64,000 nt of DNA, from NCBI RefSeq assembly GCF_000400365.1, contig NZ_BAOG01000003.1, forward strand, positions 186,001-250,000, in the 5' to 3' direction. Every line of letters begins with the position of its first letter. Position 1 is the stretch's first letter. A program made the position numbers and the translations under genes. This stretch comes from Vibrio jasicida CAIM 1864 = LMG 25398 (GTDB taxonomy: Bacteria > Pseudomonadota > Gammaproteobacteria > Enterobacterales > Vibrionaceae). The notes beneath the pieces were generated by a model. That model did not search any database. It had not been told where the DNA came from and worked only from the letters and a program-made list of their open reading frames with translations. This document shows positions 8,634 through 15,997 of this stretch, piece after piece.

Positions 8634-11600
8634 ATGCAAAAATCAAACTTCGAATTCCTCAAAGGCGTTAACGATTTCTTGTACGCTATTGCTCGCGCAG
8701 CAGAAAAAAACTATCCAGATGATCCAAACACCACGTTAGTTAAACTGCGTATCTTTGGTGAAGCGACAGCCAAGCACTTAGCTAAGCTGCTAGATATCGA
8801 AGTTCCTGAGAACCAACACGAACTCCTACGTGAACTAGGCAAAATCCCTTTTGTCGATGACAGTATTCTTAATGTCTTCCATAAGCTGCGTAAAATTGGT
8901 AACCAAGCCGTCCATGAATATCATGACGATCTCCAAGATGCTGAAATGTGCTTGCGCTTTGCGTTTCGTATTGCGGTTTGGTATTACCGACTTGTCACCA
9001 AGAAATACGACTTTCCTGTGCCTCACTTTGTTTTGCCAAGCTCAGACAATGGCGACCAGTTTGAACAAGAAGTGCTGTCGCTAAAACATGAATTGGCATT
9101 AGCTCGTCAAAGCGAAAGCCAAGCGAGAGAACAGTCGAAAGCCGAGTTAGAAGCGCAACAGGCGAAACTGACAGCGCTGAACGGCTACATCTCCGTTTTA
9201 GAGAGTAAGCAAGAAGAAACACACGAACAGTCTCAAGCTCGCATTAGCGCACTAGAAGCGAAACTCAAAGAGCAAGAAGTCGAGCTATCTAAGAAGACAG
9301 AAGTCGAACGTAAAGCTTATAAGAAACAGATCATCGAAGAGGCGAAGTCACGCCCTCTAAATCTAAGTGAAGACGAAACCCGCTATCTAATTGATAACCA
9401 GCTGCGCAAGGCCGGTTGGGATGCAGACAGTAAAAAGCTAAATTTTGCCAATGGTACAAGGCCACAAGTTGGTCGCAATATTGCAATCGCAGAGTGGCCA
9501 ACAGGCAAAGATGAAACCGGTAAAACAGGTTTTGCTGATTACGTATTGTTTGTCGGTCTAAAGCCTATGGGCGTCATTGAAGCGAAGAAGAGCAACAAAG
9601 ATGTTTCAGCGAAGCTGACCGAGGCATACCGTTATAGTAAGTATTTTGATAACGATTTTCTGCGTTCAGAATTACAGCAAGCCGCTAACGGCCAAGATGA
9701 ACTCGATCAAGTTGCTGAAGCGTTACCTACGTACTTACCTTCGTGGGCAGACTCTCAAGGCTCCTCTGCGCTTAAAACGCAAGAATTTAAAATTCCATTC
9801 TGCTTTTCTGCCAATGGTCGTGGTTATAAAGCGGCGGCGAAAACAAAAAGTGGTATCTGGTATCGTGACGTTCGCCACGCTACCAATATGCCCAAAGCAT
9901 TGCCTGAATGGCACCGACCTGAAGAGCTAGTTGCCAAGCTAGAAAGTGACGATCAGCTAACCAATAACTGGTTTAGCCGAAATGCAGACATGAGTGACCT
10001 CGGTTTGCGTTACTACCAAGAAGAAGCGGTACAAGCGACTGAGCAAGCTATTGCTAATGGTCAGCAAGATATCCTGTTGGCTATGGCCACGGGCACGGGT
10101 AAAACACGTACTGCGATTGCCTTAATGTATCGCCTTATTCAGTCTCAGCGGTTTAAGCGCGTTCTGTTCTTGGTCGATCGCACATCTCTTGGTAAACAGG
10201 CACTAGATTCATTCGAAGATACCAACATCAAAGGGGATACTTTTAATTCGATCTTCAATGTAAAAGGGTTAACGGATCGCTTCCCAGAAGACAGCACTAA
10301 GATCCACGTTGCCACTGTTCAGTCTCTCGTTAAGCGCACGCTACAAAGTGATGAAGTGATGCCAGTAGGGCGTTACGACTGCATTATTGTTGATGAAGCG
10401 CACCGTGGTTACATTCTTGATAAAGAGCAAACAGAAGGGGAAGAGAAATTCAGAAGCGAACAAGACTTTATCTCTTCTTATCGCCGTATTATCGATCACT
10501 TCGATGCAGTAAAAATTGCGTTAACCGCGACACCTGCGTTGCACACCATTGATATCTTCGGTGGAGAGCAGAAGAAACCTGTTTATCGCTATAGCTACCG
10601 AAAAGCCGTAATCGATGGGTACTTAACCGATCAAGAGCCGCCAATCCGCATCATCACCAAACTCAGTGAATCTGGGTTGTATCTCTCTCAAGGTACCGAA
10701 GTTCAGCGACTCTCTAATCAAGGTGAATTAATTAATGACACCTTAGATGACGAACAAGGCTTTGAAGTCGCGGATTTCAACCGTGCGCTCATCGCTTCAA
10801 ATTTCAATAAAGTAGTTTGTGAAGAGTTGGTTAACCATATCGACCCAACCAGCCCACAAAAGACCTTAGTCTTTTGCGTGAACAACACTCATGCCGACTC
10901 TGTGGTCGAAGAGTTGAGAACCGCGTTTAAGGCTAAGTACCCTGAACTTGAACACGACGCGATCATCAAAATTACCGGTGATTCAGACAAAGATTCCACC
11001 AAAGTCCAGTCGATGATCACACGCTTTAACAAAGAGCGCTTACCGAACATCGTGGTAACGGTAGACCTACTTACAACGGGTATCGATATACCAAGTATCT
11101 GTAATTTAGTGTTTATGCGCAAAGTGCGTAGCCGTATCTTGTATGAGCAAATGAAAGGCCGTGCGACGCGCTTATGCCCGGCAGTAGGTAAAACATCATT
11201 CAAAATTTTCGATGCGGTTGACCTGTATTCCACATTGCAAAGTGTCGATACCATGCGCCCAGTCGTGGTTCGTCCAAAGGTAGAGCTGCAAACCTTGGTT
11301 AACGAAATTACGGATTCTGAAACCTATAAGGTCATTGAGGCGGATGGTCGCAGCTTCGCCGAGCATAGTCACGAACAACTGGTTGCCAAGCTGCAACGCA
11401 TCTCAAGCCACGCGGAGTTTAGCCGTCTTAAATCACGCGAGATAGATAACCAAATCAAACGTTTTGATGAGATTTGCCAAGACTCAGCAGGCTGTAACTT
11501 TGCGAGCCTTGCGAAAACACTCAAACAAAAAGGTCCCAAATGGTCGGCAGAAGTGTTCAACAAGGTGACCAATATGGTCGGCCGCTTAGAGCAGCTAAAG

Positions 11601-12197
11601 CAAGAGATCAACGATTTGCGTGATATGCCAATCTTTACCGATGTGGATGATTCGCTGTTACGAGTAGAAACCGTGTATGGCGAGCATAAAACTGCCCAAG
11701 ATTTCTTAGAAGCCTTTGATGCGCTGGTGGACAAATCATCCAACCAACAAGAAGCATTAGATGTAATCATCAATCGCCCAAGAGACTTAACTCGTAAAGG
11801 TCTGCTAGAGCTGCAAGAGTGGTTTGATGCACAAAACTTTAATGAGCCAACGCTGAAAAAAGCGTGGAAAGAGACCAAAAACCAAGATGTGGCAGCGCGC
11901 CTAATTGGTCACATTCGACAAGCGGCGATTGGTGATGCATTGCTGCCCTTTGAAGATCGAGTAGATCAAGCGTTAGATAAAATCAAAGCCCAAAAAGAGT
12001 GGAGTGACGAGCAGCTTAACTGGCTCGATCGCTTAGCGTCATCCATTAAAGACAAAGTGGTACTCGACGATGACACCTTTAAAACGGGTAACTACAAGCG
12101 TAAAGGTGGCAAACGTAAGCTTATGAACGTCTTTAATGATGAATTAGACAGCATACTCACCCAATTCAACGAGTTTATGTGGGACGAGCCCGCGTAA
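8634..12197 (+). CDS. hsdR: Type I restriction enzyme R subunit (EcoKI-like, type IA)
   Basis: This 1187-aa protein matches the length of EcoKI HsdR and its N-terminus (KSNFEFLKGVNDF). In order it has: a DUF4145-type helical domain (about 1-130); a coiled coil (about 145-230); a PD-(D/E)XK nuclease with D302, E316 and K318 (GFADYV, IEAKK); and a DEAD/DEAH translocase with Walker A ATGTGKT near 486-492, DEAH from D587 and ALTATPA. A helicase C-terminal domain follows with TTGIDIP and QMKGRATRL. Family knowledge: two HsdR subunits join the HsdM2S core, translocate unmodified DNA with ATP and cut at random distant sites. It is the first gene of the hsd operon. All catalytic residues are intact, so it should be active. 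Confidence 0.97.
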   Translation: MQKSNFEFLKGVNDFLYAIARAAEKNYPDDPNTTLVKLRIFGEATAKHLAKLLDIEVPENQHELLRELGKIPFVDDSILNVFHKLRKIGNQAVHEYHDDLQDAEMCLRFAFRIAVWYYRLVTKKYDFPVPHFVLPSSDNGDQFEQEVLSLKHELALARQSESQAREQSKAELEAQQAKLTALNGYISVLESKQEETHEQSQARISALEAKLKEQEVELSKKTEVERKAYKKQIIEEAKSRPLNLSEDETRYLIDNQLRKAGWDADSKKLNFANGTRPQVGRNIAIAEWPTGKDETGKTGFADYVLFVGLKPMGVIEAKKSNKDVSAKLTEAYRYSKYFDNDFLRSELQQAANGQDELDQVAEALPTYLPSWADSQGSSALKTQEFKIPFCFSANGRGYKAAAKTKSGIWYRDVRHATNMPKALPEWHRPEELVAKLESDDQLTNNWFSRNADMSDLGLRYYQEEAVQATEQAIANGQQDILLAMATGTGKTRTAIALMYRLIQSQRFKRVLFLVDRTSLGKQALDSFEDTNIKGDTFNSIFNVKGLTDRFPEDSTKIHVATVQSLVKRTLQSDEVMPVGRYDCIIVDEAHRGYILDKEQTEGEEKFRSEQDFISSYRRIIDHFDAVKIALTATPALHTIDIFGGEQKKPVYRYSYRKAVIDGYLTDQEPPIRIITKLSESGLYLSQGTEVQRLSNQGELINDTLDDEQGFEVADFNRALIASNFNKVVCEELVNHIDPTSPQKTLVFCVNNTHADSVVEELRTAFKAKYPELEHDAIIKITGDSDKDSTKVQSMITRFNKERLPNIVVTVDLLTTGIDIPSICNLVFMRKVRSRILYEQMKGRATRLCPAVGKTSFKIFDAVDLYSTLQSVDTMRPVVVRPKVELQTLVNEITDSETYKVIEADGRSFAEHSHEQLVAKLQRISSHAEFSRLKSREIDNQIKRFDEICQDSAGCNFASLAKTLKQKGPKWSAEVFNKVTNMVGRLEQLKQEINDLRDMPIFTDVDDSLLRVETVYGEHKTAQDFLEAFDALVDKSSNQQEALDVIINRPRDLTRKGLLELQEWFDAQNFNEPTLKKAWKETKNQDVAARLIGHIRQAAIGDALLPFEDRVDQALDKIKAQKEWSDEQLNWLDRLASSIKDKVVLDDDTFKTGNYKRKGGKRKLMNVFNDELDSILTQFNEFMWDEPA

Positions 12198-12233
12198 AAT
12201 TGTAATATTCAAACCAAAATAAGATGACGAAAT

Positions 12234-12470
12234 ATGAGCACAGAAAATCTTGAATACTTGTTAGAGAAATTGATTGCAATTAACGAACAAATACTTGAAA
12301 CCGTTTCAGACATCAAAACAGAAGTCCAAGATATAAATAAAGAATTAAATTGGGTTGAAGAGCACTCTTACGCCAAGGTGGTGTATGACAGCTTAAATAC
12401 GATTGAAAACAAATTGGATTCTATTGACTCTGGTATTTCAAATATCGACATCAACACAACAGGGCTTTAA
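12234..12470 (+). CDS. Small acidic coiled-coil protein inside the hsd operon
   Basis: This 78-aa protein sits between hsdR and hsdM, 36 bases after one and 71 before the other. It is acidic and almost wholly helical, with heptad-like spacing of Leu, Ile and Val (NLEYLLEKLIAINEQILETV and later NTIENKLDSIDSGISNI). It has no Cys, membrane segment or signal peptide. The shape suggests a homo-oligomeric helper or a subunit binding the coiled coils of HsdS or HsdR. Canonical EcoKI-type operons have no gene here, and I do not recognise a family. Composition and operon position make it a likely real gene. Confidence 0.6.
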   Translation: MSTENLEYLLEKLIAINEQILETVSDIKTEVQDINKELNWVEEHSYAKVVYDSLNTIENKLDSIDSGISNIDINTTGL

Positions 12471-12541
12471 TCAGTCACAACTAAGCACTTTTTAGCAGTT
12501 AACGAACAGGCTTAACTGTAAGAACAAATAAGAGAACAAGC

Positions 12542-14128
12542 ATGAACAATAATGATCTGGTCGCCAAACTGTGGAAACTGTGTGACAACCTACGTGATGG
12601 CGGTGTGTCTTACCAAAACTACGTAAATGAATTGGCGTCGTTACTGTTTCTTAAAATGTGTGAAGAAACGGGCCAAGAAGATGAATTGTTGCCAGAGGGA
12701 TACCGCTGGGCAGATCTAAAAGCTAAGCTAGGCCAAGAGCAGCACCAGTTCTACCGTAACATGCTGGTTCAGCTTGGCGCTGACGACCATGCCATTGTTC
12801 GTGCGATTTTCCAAAACGTAAACACCACCATTACTCAACCTGCTCAGCTGACTGAACTCGTTGATAACATGGACAAACTAGAGTGGTTTGACGGTGACAC
12901 TGGCAAGAGTCGAGATGACTTTGGTGACATGTACGAAGGTCTACTGCAAAAGAACGCGAACGAGACGAAATCGGGTGCGGGCCAGTACTTTACGCCGCGT
13001 TCACTGATCAGCACCATCATCAAAGTGATGCAACCTCAACCTCGTGAAGTAATCCAAGATCCAGCCGCAGGTACGGCAGGTTTCTTGATTGAAGCGGATA
13101 AATACATCAAATCACAAACCAACGATTTAGATGATCTAGACGATGATGATCAAGAGTTCCAAATGACCAAAGCCTTTGTTGGTTTGGAGCTAGTACCAGA
13201 AACGCGCCGTCTAGCACTGATGAACTGCCTATTGCATGACATTGAAGGTGATGCAGAAGAGGGCGCAATTCGCCTTGGAAACACATTAGGCAGTGCAGGT
13301 GAAACGCTTCCTCAAGCAAACGTGATTTTAACTAACCCTCCGTTTGGTAGCGCAGCAAGCACCAACATCACTCGTACCTTTGTTCACCCAACGGGTAACA
13401 AACAGCTATGTTTCATGCAGCATATTTACGATGCGTTAGAGCCAGGCGGCCGTGCAGCGGTGGTAATTCCTGATAATGTGTTATTCGAAGGCGGTAAAGG
13501 TACCGATATTCGCCGTGACCTGATGGACAAGTGTAACCTGCACACCATTTTGCGTTTGCCGACGGGTATCTTCTACGCTCAGGGCGTAAAGACCAACGTA
13601 CTCTTCTTCCAAAAAGGCACGCCAGAGAACAAGAACCAAGATAAAGGCTGTACCAAGGAAACATGGGTATTCGATATGCGTACCAACATGAACACCTTTG
13701 GTAAACGTCGTCCGCTGACTGAAAAGCACTTTGAAGCATTTATCAATGCTTATGGCACAGATAAAAACGGTCAATCACCTCGTGAAGAAGGTATTTACGA
13801 GACGCTCGGTAACATCTTTGCCGAAGGTGAAGAAGCGGTAGAAAATGTACTTGAAAACGCGCGCTTCCGTAAATTTAGTCGTGATTACATTCGCGACCAA
13901 AAAGGGGACAGCCTAGATATCTCTTGGTTAAAAGACCTCGAAGCTACCAGCGCAGAAAACTTGCCAGAGCCAGAAGTGCTCGCCGGGGAAGCAATGGCAG
14001 AGCTGACCGAAGCTATGTCTGAGATCTACCAATTAATGCAAGCGCTTGGTGCGAATGATGAGGCAGAAGGGCAAAAGCAATTGCTTGAAGAAGCTTTTGG
14101 CTTGGCAGAAAAGCCGGAGGCAGAATAA
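12542..14128 (+). CDS. hsdM: Type I DNA methyltransferase M subunit
   Basis: This 528-aa protein is one residue shorter than EcoKI HsdM as I recall it. The N-terminal helical domain (1-140) is followed by the N6-adenine methyltransferase fold, with motif I DPAAGTAGFL from residue 173 (S-adenosylmethionine binding) and motif IV NPPF at 265-268 (catalysis). It has a typical type I C-terminal tail. With HsdS it methylates the host recognition sequence, and with HsdR it restricts unmodified DNA. It overlaps hsdS by one base (TAATG), so M and S are translationally coupled. No missing residues were noticed. Confidence 0.97.
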   Translation: MNNNDLVAKLWKLCDNLRDGGVSYQNYVNELASLLFLKMCEETGQEDELLPEGYRWADLKAKLGQEQHQFYRNMLVQLGADDHAIVRAIFQNVNTTITQPAQLTELVDNMDKLEWFDGDTGKSRDDFGDMYEGLLQKNANETKSGAGQYFTPRSLISTIIKVMQPQPREVIQDPAAGTAGFLIEADKYIKSQTNDLDDLDDDDQEFQMTKAFVGLELVPETRRLALMNCLLHDIEGDAEEGAIRLGNTLGSAGETLPQANVILTNPPFGSAASTNITRTFVHPTGNKQLCFMQHIYDALEPGGRAAVVIPDNVLFEGGKGTDIRRDLMDKCNLHTILRLPTGIFYAQGVKTNVLFFQKGTPENKNQDKGCTKETWVFDMRTNMNTFGKRRPLTEKHFEAFINAYGTDKNGQSPREEGIYETLGNIFAEGEEAVENVLENARFRKFSRDYIRDQKGDSLDISWLKDLEATSAENLPEPEVLAGEAMAELTEAMSEIYQLMQALGANDEAEGQKQLLEEAFGLAEKPEAE

Positions 14129-15501
14129 TGAGTGAATTGCCGAAGGCGTGGAAAGCTACTCTCTTAAATGAGGTAGTAGACAAGATTGTAGGAGGAGGGA
14201 CACCGAGTAAATCAGTTCCTTCCTACTATGAAGGTGATATCCCTTGGATGACAGTGAAGGATATGAATAAGTCGTATCTTACTGACACCATTGATCATAT
14301 TACCCAAGAAGCTATTGATAATAGTAGTACCAATGTTATTCCTGCTGGAACGCCGATTATTGCCACTCGTATGAGTTTAGGAAAAATAGTTCGTGCAAGT
14401 TTTGATTCTGCGATTAACCAAGACTTGAAGGCCTTGTTCGTCAATAGAGATGTCGATGATTACTACTTCGAATATTGGTACCGTTCTCAAGGATTGAAGA
14501 TTGAGTCGTTGGGTACAGGTACTACAGTTAAAGGGGTTAGGCTTGAAGTCATCAATGCTCTAGAATTTCCTCTAGCCCCTCTAGCCGAACAAAAACGCAT
14601 CGTTAAAAAACTCGATGAGGTATTGGCACAGGTCGACACCATCAAAGCCCGCCTAGATGGCATCCCAGACTTGCTAAAACGCTTCCGCCAATCGGTACTC
14701 GCTTCTGCGGTGTCGGGGAAGTTGACGGAAGAGTGGCGTGGTGTCGGGTCTGAGCCTTTCGGCAAACAGGTGAAATTAGGCGAGTTATTGAAAGATGGTC
14801 CACAGAATGGGCTATATAAACCTTCTCGTTTCTATGGTGACGGTACAAAAATCTTCCGAATTGATAGTTTTTATGATGGAGAGTTAGTTGATTGGGAAAC
14901 AATTAAGCGTGTCGATCTAGAAGAGCAAGAAGTTGGTAAATACAGAGTTAATGTTGATGATGTTTTAATTAACCGTGTAAATAGTATCGAATATTTAGGA
15001 AAGTGCGCCTTAGTACGAGAGTTACCAGAACGCGCTGTTTTTGAAAGCAATATTATGCGCATGTCAATTGATACAGAGAAAGCCTTACCAGCATTCGTAA
15101 CTATTTTCTTGAGAAGTATTGTTGGTCTTCAAGAATTAAGAAAAAACGCGAAACTGGCAGTTAATCAAGCGAGTATCAACCAAACTGATGTGAAAAATTG
15201 CTCGTTGCGATTGCCTAAGATAGAAGAACAAAAAGAAATCGTTCGTCTTGTTGACCAATACTTTGCGTTCGCTGACACTATCGAAGCGCAAGTGAAAAAA
15301 GCGCAGGCGAGGGTAGATAACCTAACCCAAAGTATCTTGGCAAAAGCCTTCCGAGGTGAGTTGGTGGATCAAGATCCAAACGATGAGCCAGCCGACAAGC
15401 TGCTAGAGCGCATTGCCGAGGCTCGCAAAGAGGCTGAAGCCCTAGCCAAGGCAGCCAAAAAAGCCGAAGCGGCTAAGAAAAGAGCCGCAAAAAGCGCGTA
15501 A
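14128..15501 (+). CDS. hsdS: Type I specificity subunit S
   Basis: This 457-aa protein has two target-recognition domains (about 1-150 and 215-370). The central and C-terminal conserved helices are near-repeats (AEQKRIVKKLDEVLAQVDTI; IEEQKEIVRLVDQYFAFADT). Each TRD begins with the usual short W-x3-L/KLGEL pattern (WKATLLNEVV; KQVKLGELLK) and each is followed by a long spacer helix. The two TRDs define a bipartite recognition site that cannot be read from sequence alone. The extreme C-terminus is Lys/Ala-rich (AKAAKKAEAAKKRAAKSA), longer and more basic than usual, and may add DNA or subunit contacts. It is the last gene of the hsd operon, followed by a strong terminator. Confidence 0.95.
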   Translation: MSELPKAWKATLLNEVVDKIVGGGTPSKSVPSYYEGDIPWMTVKDMNKSYLTDTIDHITQEAIDNSSTNVIPAGTPIIATRMSLGKIVRASFDSAINQDLKALFVNRDVDDYYFEYWYRSQGLKIESLGTGTTVKGVRLEVINALEFPLAPLAEQKRIVKKLDEVLAQVDTIKARLDGIPDLLKRFRQSVLASAVSGKLTEEWRGVGSEPFGKQVKLGELLKDGPQNGLYKPSRFYGDGTKIFRIDSFYDGELVDWETIKRVDLEEQEVGKYRVNVDDVLINRVNSIEYLGKCALVRELPERAVFESNIMRMSIDTEKALPAFVTIFLRSIVGLQELRKNAKLAVNQASINQTDVKNCSLRLPKIEEQKEIVRLVDQYFAFADTIEAQVKKAQARVDNLTQSILAKAFRGELVDQDPNDEPADKLLERIAEARKEAEALAKAAKKAEAAKKRAAKSA

Positions 15502-15529
15502 GTTCTGAGCTTTACTTTGTTGTTTTAAT

Positions 15530-15551
15530 AAAGGGGCGAGAGCCCCTTTTT
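15530..15551 (+). terminator. Rho-independent terminator after hsdS
   Basis: AAAGGGGC and GCCCCTTT form an eight-base-pair stem around a GAGA tetraloop, running into a T tract. It lies 28 bases after the hsdS stop and separates the hsd operon from the next genes. Confidence 0.9.
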
Positions 15552-15576
15552 AGTGCCTGTCATCTGAGGTTTTTAT

Positions 15577-15795
15577 ATGTTTAAAGCAATATCTACACTG
15601 TTTAACTTAATCGTTGAGCTTGTAAAAAGTCTTTTATCAATTGTGTTTAGTTTATTCTCTATTGTCTGCAACTTAATCAAAGTGCTATGCCATATTTTCT
15701 CTGCTTTTTACATCCGACATAAAGGAAACAAAGAAATCGAGAAACTGAAAAGTGAGATCGAACAACAAGAGCGCAGTTCTCTAAGTCATAAGTAG
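15577..15795 (+). CDS. Small membrane protein, 72 aa
   Basis: Residues 1-46 are strongly hydrophobic (LFNLIVELVKSLLSIVFSLF and IVCNLIKVLCHIFSAF), enough for one long or two short membrane helices. They are followed by a charged C-terminal helix (GNKEIEKLKSEIEQQER). A GAGG lies eight bases before the ATG. It sits alone between the hsd terminator and the helicase operon. Its size and layout resemble the membrane toxins or effectors often carried in defence islands, but I recognise no family and no antitoxin is seen next to it. Confidence 0.45.
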   Translation: MFKAISTLFNLIVELVKSLLSIVFSLFSIVCNLIKVLCHIFSAFYIRHKGNKEIEKLKSEIEQQERSSLSHK

Positions 15796-15997
15796 AGCTG
15801 AATTCTATAAAACTGAATCTGATTTGTTCTTGGTCAAGAATTCTATCTACCCATAATTGGAATGTCATACTGTTTGTGTTTATAATAGCGATGTGCATTT
15901 CGGTGCAATCTAAATGTTGCTAGAAACACTAGTAGCTTGACCACTCGAGTTACTGCTTCAAACATATTGATTAAGTTATCTTCAATGGAGTTCGTGA

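Noticed and set aside
8452..8634. 60-aa open frame ending at the hsdR start
   Set aside because: It starts at TTG without a ribosome-binding site, has an unlikely composition and overlaps the two palindromic elements. Treated as leader sequence.
11369..11878. 169-codon minus-strand frame inside hsdR
   Set aside because: Ser/Leu/Cys-rich antisense translation typical of a shadow of a charged coding sequence.
13413..13774. Two long overlapping minus-strand frames inside hsdM
   Set aside because: They lie antisense to a highly conserved methyltransferase gene and have no motifs or ribosome-binding sites; shadow frames.
15677..15898. Minus-strand 73-codon frame overlapping the small membrane protein gene
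   Set aside because: No ribosome-binding site or family features; the plus-strand gene has both hydrophobic helix layout and a better start context.
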